The notes: a model not told the origin generated them from the sequence alone. A DNA stretch of 11,785 nt from Spirochaetaceae bacterium (GCA_028527945.1 JAQQAK010000232.1:1-11785), one strand, 5' to 3'. Counted from the first letter of the stretch, positions 1-7,908 are shown. Translations and numbers: made by a program.

Positions 1-862
1 TTCCGCAAACATCCAACAGCTCTCTCATTTGTGCCAGATTCTGATAATCTCTTGGAGAACGACCCATTGTATCGACAAGAATCATGTCCGCTTCCTGATA
101 AAGCATAATCTTGCTTCGAAAATCTTCTATGGAGTCAACACATGATACAGGAATGTCCATTAAATCACCATAGGTTTGAATTTGTCCCTGAGCACCAATT
201 CTAAAATTATCAATTGTTATAAGCCTTACATCCTTAGGACTTTCACCTTTTATTCCAAGCCTGTTTATAGCCGCAAGTTTGGCTAATGTTGTTGTTTTTC
301 CTACACCTGTAGGCCCTACAAGGATGACAACTTTACCTTTTTGTGTAGGCACACCTCTGTAGACTTTAACATTGTCGCCAAGCCACTGAAGAGTTTTTCT
401 CTTTACAAAGTCATAATCTTTTAATTGCTCAAGCGAAAGTTCACTTTTTAATCTTGTACAAATATCTTTAATAACATTATATGAAAAATCATTCTTAACC
501 AAAAGTTCTTCTATCTTTTCTATTGATTCAGGCTGAGAATTCTGTCCACCTATTGTGCCTGCTTCTATTTTTTCATCAATCAGATTCAATTTATCCAAAA
601 CTTTACTAAGAGAGTCATCACGCTTTGCTCCAGCAGCTGCAATCAATTTCTTTTTTTCTTCATCAAAATTTCTTCTGGGACTCAAAACAGGTCCGGCATT
701 AAAATATCCTTCTACCTCAACCCCTTCTTTCTGGAACATTCCCAAAAAACCACCATATCTTATACTGCGGTGGTTAAGGATTTTTGCGTTCTCACCGAAT
801 TTGCTCTTTACGATAGAAACAGCTTCCATATAGGAAGTTCCGACCTCTTTAAAGTATTCCAT
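1..862 (-). CDS. flhF: Flagellar SRP-type GTPase FlhF (3' end missing)
   Basis: FlhF is a signal-recognition-particle-type GTPase that helps set the number and position of flagella at the cell pole or membrane. I translated 287 codons by hand from the ATG at 862 to the window edge; the frame is open throughout and runs off position 1, so the C-terminus is missing. The N-terminus begins MEYFKEVG. The P-loop GPTGVGKTTT lies at about residues 183-192, the SRP-type second motif TIDNFRIGAQGQ at 216-227, and the third motif DTMGR at 264-268. Many SRP GTPases have DTxRxxAxxQL and DTAGR at the last two, so N219 and M266 are departures. The flhA stop codon directly abuts the ATG (TAAATG), with an AGAGG-like ribosome site inside the end of flhA. 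It is the last gene visible in the operon. The identification is firm. Confidence 0.95.
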   Translation of the reverse strand, partial: MEYFKEVGTSYMEAVSIVKSKFGENAKILNHRSIRYGGFLGMFQKEGVEVEGYFNAGPVLSPRRNFDEEKKKLIAAAGAKRDDSLSKVLDKLNLIDEKIEAGTIGGQNSQPESIEKIEELLVKNDFSYNVIKDICTRLKSELSLEQLKDYDFVKRKTLQWLGDNVKVYRGVPTQKGKVVILVGPTGVGKTTTLAKLAAINRLGIKGESPKDVRLITIDNFRIGAQGQIQTYGDLMDIPVSCVDSIEDFRSKIMLYQEADMILVDTMGRSPRDYQNLAQMRELLDVCG

Positions 863-2992
863 TTATTGATTAACCTCTTGCTCTGATTTGTTTTCTACAA
901 AGGATATCTCACCTATTTGATCTATATTCACATTTGAAACGACTTCAGGAACCGATAATACAACAATTCCAGGAAAATCTCTTTTTAAACTGGCTCTTAC
1001 AAGAGCCCTTACTGCTTCTGAACATAAAATAATTGGGAAAAAGCCAGCGTTTTCCGCGTTATGAACAGTATTTGCAACACTTGTTATCCAGCGTCTCTGG
1101 ATTTCAGGCTCTAGTGCTGCCATAACACCATTAGCTGTTTCAATCTTTGACTCACCTATAATCCTTTCAATTTCAGGACTTATTGTAATAACTCTCATGA
1201 GTTTATCTTCATCAGCATATTGAATACAAATCTGCCTTGATAATGCCTGTCTTACCTTTTCTATTAAAAAGGTTGTATCTTTGGTAATCCCCGCGTAGTC
1301 TGCTATTGTTTCAAGAATTGGAACCATATTTCTTATTGAAACCTGTTCTACAAGAAGCCCCTGCAGGATTTTCTGTATTTCACCAATTCCCATAAGCTTG
1401 GTAACTTCATCGATAACAGCAGAATATTCAGTTTTCAAGCTGTCAATAATCTTCTGAACTTCCTGACGACCAAGCATTTCGTAGGCGTGCTTTTTAATAA
1501 CTTCTGTTAAATGAGTAGCTATAATTGAAGGTGAATCAACAACTGTATAACCAAGCCTTTCAGCCTTATCCCTGTCACTTTCAGTTATCCATTTAGCCGG
1601 AAGTCCAAAAGTAGGATCAACTGTAGCCTCTCCCTGAATTTCATCATCTGCAATACCAGGATTTATCGCAAGATAAAGCCCTGATCTTATAACAGCCTTC
1701 CCGACTTCTACTCCTTTAAGTTTTATACAATACTCTGCTGGCTCTAGCCGCATATTATCTACAATTCTAATTCTGGGAACAACAAGCCCAAGCTCAAGGG
1801 CAGACTCACGTCTTATTCTTGTTATACGTTCCAGAAGCTCAGCGCCATGATCTTTATCAACAAGAGGAATAAGCCCGTAACCAAGTTCTATTGATAGTTG
1901 ATCTATTGGAACAATAGGAGCGATCTCTGTTGGTTCTTTTTGGCTTTGTTCTGCTGCCTCAGCCTCTACATCTGAATACTTTTTAGCATTTGTATCACGA
2001 TTTCTAAGTTTAAGTCCAACAAAAAATAAAAGTCCTGAAAGAGGCACTAAAATATACCAAGGAAATCCAGGAAGAACTCCAAGTATAAAAAGGAAAGCAG
2101 AACCGACCCAATATATTTGACCTTGAGCCCCAAACTGAGTAGTAATATCCTGTCCAAAAGTTCCATCAGAAATAGCCCTTGTTACAATCAAACCTGTTGC
2201 AGTAGAAACAAACAAAGCCGGAAACTGACTAACAAGACCATCACCTATAGCAAAGCGAATATAGTTAGTAACGGCGGAGCTTGCTGGCTCACCATGAATA
2301 ACCATTCCAACAACAAGACCTCCGACAATGTTTATCACAGTCATTAAAATTCCGATCTTAACATTTCCAGATACAAACTTTGAAGCTCCGTCCATAGCTC
2401 CGTAAAAGTCAGCTTCTTTTTGTAAATCGGCCTTTTTAGTTCTGGCTTCTTCTTCTGTAATAGCTCCGGAATTATACTCAGCTTCTATAGCCATTTGTTT
2501 TCCCGGTAATGAATCAAGAGTAAAACGAGCGGCAACTTCAGCGACTCTTGTAGCACCCTTTGTAATTACAATAAACTGTACAGCAATTAATACAATAAAT
2601 ATTATTAATCCTATAACAAGACCTTCTGTACCGCTTGTGCCAACAACAAATGTAGCAAAACCTGTTACTATTTTTCCATTAAACTCTGCGCCATTTGAAA
2701 GAATAAGCCTTGTAGAAGAAACATTCAAAGCTATTCCAAAAATTGTTTGGACAAGAAGCAAAGTTGGAAAAATAGAAAAATCCAATGCCCTTTTTGTATA
2801 AAGTGTTATAAGTAAGATCATAACGCTCAATACAAGGTTTACTGACATTAATAAATCAAGTAAAAAAGTGGGTAATGGAACAATGAGCATCATTACCACA
2901 AAAATAACGCCAACTGCTACAAAAATATCAGAATTATTATTTTTTAAAGCAGTGGTTATTCTGCTGCCAAGAGAAGCTTGCGCATCAGCCAT
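863..2992 (-). CDS. flhA: Flagellar export apparatus protein FlhA
   Basis: FlhA is the large membrane component of the flagellar type III export gate. Its cytoplasmic domain docks chaperone-substrate complexes and its membrane part takes part in proton-driven export. The product is 709 residues, the usual family size. The first about 330 residues hold hydrophobic segments (for example about 23-40, 43-63, 110-143, 213-233, 293-328). The conserved FHIPEP-type cytoplasmic loop lies at about 145-210, including ARFTLDSLPGKQM and AMDGASKF; D201 there appears to match the conserved loop aspartate known from Salmonella FlhA. The soluble C-terminal domain follows from about 350. The start ATG overlaps the flhB stop by one base (TAATG), and a GGAGG site sits seven bases upstream within the last flhB codons, so translation is probably coupled. 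Confidence 0.98.
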   Translation of the reverse strand: MADAQASLGSRITTALKNNNSDIFVAVGVIFVVMMLIVPLPTFLLDLLMSVNLVLSVMILLITLYTKRALDFSIFPTLLLVQTIFGIALNVSSTRLILSNGAEFNGKIVTGFATFVVGTSGTEGLVIGLIIFIVLIAVQFIVITKGATRVAEVAARFTLDSLPGKQMAIEAEYNSGAITEEEARTKKADLQKEADFYGAMDGASKFVSGNVKIGILMTVINIVGGLVVGMVIHGEPASSAVTNYIRFAIGDGLVSQFPALFVSTATGLIVTRAISDGTFGQDITTQFGAQGQIYWVGSAFLFILGVLPGFPWYILVPLSGLLFFVGLKLRNRDTNAKKYSDVEAEAAEQSQKEPTEIAPIVPIDQLSIELGYGLIPLVDKDHGAELLERITRIRRESALELGLVVPRIRIVDNMRLEPAEYCIKLKGVEVGKAVIRSGLYLAINPGIADDEIQGEATVDPTFGLPAKWITESDRDKAERLGYTVVDSPSIIATHLTEVIKKHAYEMLGRQEVQKIIDSLKTEYSAVIDEVTKLMGIGEIQKILQGLLVEQVSIRNMVPILETIADYAGITKDTTFLIEKVRQALSRQICIQYADEDKLMRVITISPEIERIIGESKIETANGVMAALEPEIQRRWITSVANTVHNAENAGFFPIILCSEAVRALVRASLKRDFPGIVVLSVPEVVSNVNIDQIGEISFVENKSEQEVNQ

Positions 2993-4182
2993 TATACTGC
3001 CTCCATTTGTTCACCACGAAGTCTGTAAACTTCTGCCAATATTATAGCCATAGCCTGGTAATACTGTTCCGGAATAACATCACCAACCTCAACCTCCGCG
3101 TAAAGAGCCCTTGCAAGAGGTCGGTTTTCCATAATTGGAACATTGTGCTCTCCTGCGATCTCTCTTATCTTAAAAGCCATATTATCCTGCCCCTTTGCAG
3201 TTACCATTGGAGCTTGCATTTTTTCCCGTTCCCATTGAAGAACGACAGCAAAGTGTGTCGGGTTTGTGATAACAACATCTGCTTCAGGAATTTTATTAAT
3301 CATATCGCGAGTCATTATGTCCCGCATTCGCTCTTTAAGCCGCGCCTTTATAAGAGGATCTCCCTCTGTCATTTTTCGCTCTTCTTTTACTTCCTGTTTC
3401 GACATTTTTAATGAATCCATATGTTGTTTACGCTGAAAACGATAATCAATAACCGCAAAAACGAGCATTGCCAACGCAGCTTCAAACATTATTCTGAATG
3501 CAATATTTGCCAAAGCAGTAAAAGCCTCCAGAAAATTTGAAGAAATAAAGCCTACTATATGATCAAATTCCTTTTTTATATTTATGTATGATATTCCTCC
3601 AATTATTAAAACCTTAACTATTGATTTCATTAAATTGAAAGCAGCTTCAGCTGACATAAAAGATCTTTGAAACCATTTTCCAAATCTTGGTAAAACTCTT
3701 GAAGGATCCGGAGTAATGGGTTTTGCCGAAAACTTTACCCCTACCTGGAAAACGTTTGCGAAAAAAGCCGCCACAAAGGCTATAGACGCAAGTGGTAGAG
3801 AAATTTTGGCAAAATATTTTAATGCCACCATCCCTATTTCAGGAGATCTTACAGGATCGAGGGTCGCTGCATTTGAAAAGAAATAAATCATAAGATCTCG
3901 CATGCCTTTTACAATATTTGAACCGAATGCCGCAATAGCTGTAATGCAAAAAATTAAAATAATAGCGGATGTAAGATCTGCTGATTTGGCAACCTTTCCT
4001 TCTTCTCTTGCTTTTCTAAGTTTATATTCTGTAGGATCTTCTGTTCGGCCTTCATCTTCAGGCGCAAACCACTGCAAATGAAGACTTGTTGAAGAATGCG
4101 CTAAATATCTTTCTATATACTCATTCTTTAGATCTGAACAGTATGAGGTTTCAGGCTCACACAAAAGATATAATTCTGACAT
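2992..4182 (-). CDS. flhB: Flagellar export switch protein FlhB
   Basis: FlhB is the export-gate protein that switches substrate class from rod and hook to filament by cleaving itself. The product is 396 residues. The self-cleavage motif NPTH is intact at 307-310, within ADVVITNPTHFAVVLQW. Hydrophobic segments lie at about 70-90, 128-147, 186-203 and 225-246, followed by a charged linker (about 250-300) and the cytoplasmic domain. The N-terminus is longer than in enteric FlhB: about 36 residues precede LQWFA, after which the EGRTEDPTEYKLRKAREEGKVAKS stretch matches the usual family start. No other in-frame ATG occurs before residue 94, and the ATG used here is one base after the fliR stop, with GGGAGGGG upstream inside the fliR end, so this start is well supported. 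Next in the operon is flhA, overlapping by one base. Confidence 0.97.
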   Translation of the reverse strand: MSELYLLCEPETSYCSDLKNEYIERYLAHSSTSLHLQWFAPEDEGRTEDPTEYKLRKAREEGKVAKSADLTSAIILIFCITAIAAFGSNIVKGMRDLMIYFFSNAATLDPVRSPEIGMVALKYFAKISLPLASIAFVAAFFANVFQVGVKFSAKPITPDPSRVLPRFGKWFQRSFMSAEAAFNLMKSIVKVLIIGGISYINIKKEFDHIVGFISSNFLEAFTALANIAFRIMFEAALAMLVFAVIDYRFQRKQHMDSLKMSKQEVKEERKMTEGDPLIKARLKERMRDIMTRDMINKIPEADVVITNPTHFAVVLQWEREKMQAPMVTAKGQDNMAFKIREIAGEHNVPIMENRPLARALYAEVEVGDVIPEQYYQAMAIILAEVYRLRGEQMEAV

Positions 4183-4183
4183 C

Positions 4184-4981
4184 TTAGTGAGCCCCTCCCG
4201 CCATAGCGTTTACAAGATCACCCATACTACTAAAAGCACCATCGAGAATGGTTTCAAAAGTTTGAATCATTAGCGGCATGGCAGCAACGAGAACAATATA
4301 TGCCATCATTATGTTAAGAGGGAAAGAAAGCATCAGAAGATTCATCTGTGGAGCCGCTTTAGCCAGAAGTCCCATTGTAATCTGCATTAAAAGGAGTACT
4401 CCCATAACAGGCAATGCAATAACCAATGCCTGACCAAATAAACCGCTTACACTTGATAAAAGCATTGGAACTACATTATCAAGATTTTCAACAACTTTAG
4501 AAACAGTTACAACCTCAAAACTTCTGGAAATACCACCCAAAAAGAGTTTCTGTATTCCATGAATAGTCAAAAATACAAGCATAGCGGTCAAGTTTAAGAA
4601 CTGTCCTATTAAAGGAATTTGAACCTGCGCAAGAGGATCATAAACCTGAGAAGAAGCTAACCCCATCTGCGTAGAAAAGAACTGTCCAGCTAACTGAAAA
4701 ACTGACATTATAATATTTATAAAAAATGCCATTATTGCGCCAATTAAAGCTTCTCCTATAAGAAGAAAAGCATACATAACCCCATTATCAGGAATATGAT
4801 ATACACCTGAATTAATAATTGAAGGCAATATCGCAAATGAGATGAAAAACGTTAATCCTATTTTACCTATTTGAGGTATAGCTGAAGAATTAAGAAGCGG
4901 AACAATCTCAACAAAGACTAAAATCCTTGCAAAAACGAGAAGAAATATTTGTGCTTCAGCTACCAGTAAATCTAATGTCAT
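4184..4981 (-). CDS. fliR: Flagellar export gate protein FliR
   Basis: FliR is a hydrophobic membrane component of the export gate and, with FliP and FliQ, forms the pore-like core complex through which flagellar subunits pass. The 265-residue product has the usual length and several long hydrophobic segments (about 5-25, 38-57, 70-100, 128-150, 174-210, 212-235). Typical FliR sequence is seen near residues 95-125, in a stretch containing GQFFSTQMGLASSQVYDP, and around MNLLMLSFPLNI. It starts seven bases after the fliQ stop with a modest AGGG ribosome site and ends one base before the flhB ATG. The fliP-fliQ-fliR-flhB-flhA order is conserved in many bacteria and supports the assignment. Confidence 0.97.
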   Translation of the reverse strand: MTLDLLVAEAQIFLLVFARILVFVEIVPLLNSSAIPQIGKIGLTFFISFAILPSIINSGVYHIPDNGVMYAFLLIGEALIGAIMAFFINIIMSVFQLAGQFFSTQMGLASSQVYDPLAQVQIPLIGQFLNLTAMLVFLTIHGIQKLFLGGISRSFEVVTVSKVVENLDNVVPMLLSSVSGLFGQALVIALPVMGVLLLMQITMGLLAKAAPQMNLLMLSFPLNIMMAYIVLVAAMPLMIQTFETILDGAFSSMGDLVNAMAGGAH

Positions 4982-4988
4982 TTACTTT

Positions 4989-5258
4989 TTACCCTGATAC
5001 AGATGGAATCATCTGAAATAGATTAATAGTATATTCACTTAGAGAAGTGAACATCCAGTCTGCTGAAAAAACAAGAACAAGTAAAATAGCTGTTATCTTG
5101 GGAACAAATGTAAGAGTCTGTTCTTGAATAGAGGTCGTTGCCTGAAAAATAGAGACAAGTAAACCAACAATAAGCGCTACAAGAAGCATGGGAGCAGATA
5201 ATGTTAATACAAGCAAAACAGCAGATCTAATCATTTCAACAATAAAGCCAATAGTCAT
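4989..5258 (-). CDS. fliQ: Flagellar export gate protein FliQ
   Basis: FliQ is the small two-helix membrane subunit of the FliP-FliQ-FliR export gate. The product has 89 residues, typical for the family, with hydrophobic segments at about 12-38 and 51-72. The conserved central stretch VSIFQATTSIQEQTLTFVPK lies between and after these helices, at about 35-54. The start lies four bases after the fliP stop; the ribosome binding sequence GGGAGGT overlaps the last codons and stop of fliP, which suggests translational coupling. The high confidence comes from size, motif and position together. Confidence 0.97.
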   Translation of the reverse strand: MTIGFIVEMIRSAVLLVLTLSAPMLLVALIVGLLVSIFQATTSIQEQTLTFVPKITAILLVLVFSADWMFTSLSEYTINLFQMIPSVSG

Positions 5259-5262
5259 TCAC

Positions 5263-6054
5263 CTAACCTCCCATAAAACTTAATACAACCTGTTTTGTAA
5301 TAAGACTCCATCCATCAACCAAAACAAAGAGAATCAGTTTAAAAGGAAGAGAGATCATAGCAGGGGGGAGCATTATCATGCCCATAGCCATAAGAGCTGA
5401 AGCTACAACCATATCTATTACAATAAAAGGTATAAACAATAAGATACCTACTTTAAACGCTATCGTAAGCTCATTTAGAATAAAAGCTGGGATAAGAACA
5501 TAAGTTGGAACATCTGCCGCAGTATTAGGCTTATCCATCTTTGCCATATTCATAAAAAGAGTAATATTTTCATAATTGCCGTCCAGTTGGGTATACATAA
5601 ACCTACGAAGCGGCTTCTCTGTCTGTGTATAAAGCTCTTCAAGCCCTATTTCACCATCAGCAAATGGTTCAAATCCATTCGCGTAAATATCTGAAAAAGT
5701 CGGCCACATTATAAAAAGTGTAAGAAACAGAGCAATTCCATTCATGACAGTATTCGGGGGGACCTGCTGAAGGGAAAGAGATCTTCTAATAAAATCAAAA
5801 ATAATTGAAATTCTCAAAAAACTTGTCGTTAATATGATGATAGAGGGAGACAATGTTATAACGGCAAGTAGTAGAATAAGCTGAATAGACAGCGCTACTT
5901 CCTGATTACTTTGAGGTTCATTTATTGATAAATTTACAAATGGAATTCTTAGTCCGGAACCCGCATCAGGATCAACTGCAGTTTGTGAAAAAACAGTTCC
6001 TGCCGGGACAATTATGAATATTGCCAGACACAGAAAAAACTTTAACTTTCTCAT
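5263..6054 (-). CDS. fliP: Flagellar export gate protein FliP
   Basis: FliP forms the main ring of the export gate core with FliQ and FliR in the cytoplasmic membrane. The product is 263 residues. It has a cleavable-looking signal peptide (charged MRKLK, hydrophobic core, then VFSQ near residue 24), as FliP proteins often do. Family motifs are clear: LSPSIIILTTSFLRI at about 68-82, QVPPN at 97-101 and, near the C-terminus, GMIMLPPAMISLPFKLILF. Hydrophobic segments follow the family pattern, with a periplasmic loop at about 120-180. The start ATG follows a run of eight G, separated from it by a single A, instead of an ordinary ribosome site. Two further six-base G/C runs lie inside the gene. 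It is the first gene of the fliPQR block and its 3' end carries the fliQ ribosome site. Confidence 0.97.
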   Translation of the reverse strand: MRKLKFFLCLAIFIIVPAGTVFSQTAVDPDAGSGLRIPFVNLSINEPQSNQEVALSIQLILLLAVITLSPSIIILTTSFLRISIIFDFIRRSLSLQQVPPNTVMNGIALFLTLFIMWPTFSDIYANGFEPFADGEIGLEELYTQTEKPLRRFMYTQLDGNYENITLFMNMAKMDKPNTAADVPTYVLIPAFILNELTIAFKVGILLFIPFIVIDMVVASALMAMGMIMLPPAMISLPFKLILFVLVDGWSLITKQVVLSFMGG

Positions 6055-6055
6055 T

Positions 6056-6063
6056 CCCCCCCC
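6056..6063 (-). promoter_or_regulatory. Eight-G run at the fliP ribosome site
   Basis: The minus strand has eight consecutive G separated by a single A from the fliP ATG at 6054. No GGAGG-type sequence lies elsewhere in the 52-base fliO-fliP gap, so this run is the only purine-rich ribosome site available. Runs of this kind can change length by slippage, which would alter the spacing or strength of the site. Confidence 0.5.
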
Positions 6064-6106
6064 AGAAAATGACAGTTAAATTTTACCACATTTTGCTATA
6101 CTTTTG

Positions 6107-6709
6107 CTACATTTTTTTTAATCTTTCTACAGAATCTCGCATAATTTTGTTGTTATTTTTTATTTTTTCGCTGATATCAGCTTCTTTTTTATTTTTTAGG
6201 CCAGCATTTGTCTTAAAAAAATCAAGAAAGCTTTTTCTTTCTTCGCTTGAGACAGGATTATTAATGATTATCTCGTCTATAGATTCCTTATCATCTATAT
6301 CAGCTATTAAAGAAACACCACCCTCAGCGCAGCCAACAAGATAATATTTAGCTCCCAATTCTATTAAATGAACAGAACCATTCTGCGTTAAACTTTGAGA
6401 ACTTACTAGTTTTATTAAATTATTATTCTGGAATTTGTTACCACCAGCTTTTTTTAAAAAATGGAAAAATCCATAAACAACAAGAATAACTGCAACAAGG
6501 AGAATAATAACTTTTACAAAATCCCAAACAGTTAGAAAATTTCCCTCATTATTTTTTTCTGATCCAGCATCTGCATCTTGTGTCGTTGAATTTATTAGAA
6601 TAGTAGACTCATCAAATTTTTTTTCATTACTTGCTTCAGAAGAATCTTGAGCAGCTAAAGGCAAAACAAGAATAAATAACAGTAGTATTATAAAAAATTG
6701 TTTTTTCAT
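6107..6709 (-). CDS. fliO: Flagellar export accessory protein FliO (FliZ family)
   Basis: FliO assists assembly of the FliP ring of the export apparatus. The product from the ATG at 6709 is 200 residues: a signal peptide (MKKQFF, hydrophobic core, LPLAAQ near residue 20), a polar acidic linker, one membrane segment at about 62-83, then a cytoplasmic domain with a short FliO-like core (LIKLVSSQSLTQNGSVHLIE) and a lysine-rich tail. FliO is weakly conserved, so the call relies on this architecture and on the position directly before fliP. The frame is open seven codons further to a TTG at 6730, but the strong ribosome sequence GGGAGGGGGA lies between the TTG and the ATG, and the TTG sits in the tail of a terminator-like hairpin, so I prefer the ATG. 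Expression may be lowered by that hairpin. Confidence 0.88.
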   Translation of the reverse strand: MKKQFFIILLLFILVLPLAAQDSSEASNEKKFDESTILINSTTQDADAGSEKNNEGNFLTVWDFVKVIILLVAVILVVYGFFHFLKKAGGNKFQNNNLIKLVSSQSLTQNGSVHLIELGAKYYLVGCAEGGVSLIADIDDKESIDEIIINNPVSSEERKSFLDFFKTNAGLKNKKEADISEKIKNNNKIMRDSVERLKKM

Positions 6710-6720
6710 TCCCCCTCCCG
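6710..6720 (-). promoter_or_regulatory. Strong ribosome binding site that sets the fliO start
   Basis: The minus strand reads CGGGAGGGGGA directly before the ATG at 6709. A longer open frame begins at a TTG at 6730, upstream of this site, which would place the ribosome site inside the coding sequence. The ATG start also gives a normal signal peptide beginning MKKQFF. The distance from the GGGAGG core to the ATG is short, about four bases. Confidence 0.7.
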
Positions 6721-6728
6721 TTTGAATC

Positions 6729-6757
6729 AAAAAACCGCACTGGCAGAAAACCAGTGC
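6729..6757 (-). terminator. Terminator-like hairpin between fliY and fliO
   Basis: On the minus strand the RNA would fold as GCACTGG, loop TTTTCTG, CCAGTGC: a perfect seven-pair stem with five G-C pairs, at 6751-6757 and 6737-6743. It is followed by GG and six T (6734-6729). It lies 20 bases after the fliY stop and just before the fliO ribosome site. This is the layout of a Rho-independent terminator or attenuator within the operon. Because fliO to flhF must still be expressed, partial read-through is expected. It might instead stabilise the 3' end of the upstream message. Confidence 0.65.
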
Positions 6758-6777
6758 TAACTTATTAATTTATTCTA

Positions 6778-7908
6778 TCATAAACTATCAACTCTATCCA
6801 TTGGTGAAACAATTTCAGTAACACGCACACCAAAGTTTTCATCAATAACAACAACCTCACCCTTTGCTATAAGCTTATGGTTAACAAGAATGTCTACAGG
6901 TTCACCAGCAAGCTTATCAAGCTCGATAATTGTACCTTCGCCCATTCCAAGGATTTCTTTTATCAACTTTCTTGTACGGCCAAGCTCTACAGTCATTTCC
7001 ATAGAGACATCCATGAGAAGACCAATATTTCCCTGTTCAGCCGCTGCCCCTTGTGGATTTAAATTCGGGAACTGAACTCCCTGAATATTAGGATTTGAGG
7101 GACCGCCAAACATATCCATACCGCCCATTCCTCCCATAGGTTGTGGAGCACTTGCTCCCATTCCGGCCATATTGCCCATATTTCCCATTCCCGCAAAAGG
7201 GTCTGCCGCAGGCGCCGCACCCATAGCAGAAAGATCTGCCGCGCCAGCTCCGGATACACCTCCAAGAATGGCCTTTACAAGATTAACATCAAAAGCCTCA
7301 TTAAATTCTGTAGGTTCTTTTCCATCAATCTTTGTCTTATAACTTACCTTAACAATTTCATCACTTGGAAAGCTGAAATCATTACGCGATATTTTTTTTG
7401 TATCTCCCGGAGAAGTCATCATAGACTTGCCGCTTTTGTCACCAAATGTTGTTGCGGCTGTACCGGCAAGTGTATTCGCTGCCTCTTCTATTGCAGAGAG
7501 AGCAGCATCATTCAATTCCAAATCTTCCTGCCCCATCATTAGAGACGCAATAGTTGTAGCAGCCTCTGGCCCAATAACGTAAGAATGACTTCCGCTAAGT
7601 TGATCCTGAAAATTAAGAACAATTTCTACAACATCTTCAGCAAGCGCATTAACAAAAGAATCTCTATTTACAACCTCTACAGACGGCTCTTTCATGTCTA
7701 CACTGTCACCGACCATATTGGAAAGATTCTGAGCCTGAACTGGAAGAAGCTCTGATATTATGTTCTTAAAATCATTTATCTCGCTATCGCTAAGTGCGGA
7801 AGAACCGCCTCCAGCAGGAGCCGGCGCCGGAGTAGACATTAATCCGTCCATATCTCCACCTTGCAATAAAGCATCTATTTCATCTTGAGACAGTGATCCG
7901 TCGCTCAT
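6778..7908 (-). CDS. fliY: Flagellar switch protein FliY (CheC-like and FliN domains)
   Basis: FliY is a C-ring switch component that joins a CheC-like CheY-P phosphatase domain to a FliN (SpoA) domain. The product is 376 residues. The N-terminus carries LSQDEIDALL (residues 6-15), the CheY-P docking motif also found in FliM. A CheC-like domain spans about 40-215. Its second active-site helix is intact (SAIEEAANTLAG, with E142 and N145), whereas the first appears to lack the Glu and Asn pair around 49-52. A glycine-, methionine- and alanine-rich linker covers about 213-275, and the FliN domain about 293-370, with RTRKLIKEILGMGEG and the terminal EIVSPMDRVDSL. The start overlaps the fliM stop (TAATG), and AAGGAG lies just upstream. 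A terminator-like hairpin follows the stop. It could also be named fliN, but the extra domain favours fliY. Confidence 0.95.
   Translation of the reverse strand: MSDGSLSQDEIDALLQGGDMDGLMSTPAPAPAGGGSSALSDSEINDFKNIISELLPVQAQNLSNMVGDSVDMKEPSVEVVNRDSFVNALAEDVVEIVLNFQDQLSGSHSYVIGPEAATTIASLMMGQEDLELNDAALSAIEEAANTLAGTAATTFGDKSGKSMMTSPGDTKKISRNDFSFPSDEIVKVSYKTKIDGKEPTEFNEAFDVNLVKAILGGVSGAGAADLSAMGAAPAADPFAGMGNMGNMAGMGASAPQPMGGMGGMDMFGGPSNPNIQGVQFPNLNPQGAAAEQGNIGLLMDVSMEMTVELGRTRKLIKEILGMGEGTIIELDKLAGEPVDILVNHKLIAKGEVVVIDENFGVRVTEIVSPMDRVDSL

Noticed and set aside
555..833. Open frame on the plus strand opposite flhF
   Set aside because: It is the complement of a clear flhF coding frame, with no family resemblance and no operon partner. 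The other plus-strand frames in the window are shadows of the same kind.
5363..5761. Two six-base G runs inside fliP (5363-5368 and 5756-5761) as slippage tracts
   Set aside because: Six bases is below the length usually seen to vary, and both runs are explained by conserved Pro-Pro codons (QVPPN and MLPPAM).
7059..7265. Minus-strand open frame of 68 codons inside fliY
   Set aside because: It lies in another frame of the low-complexity FliY linker and its tryptophan- and arginine-rich product is an artefact of that composition.
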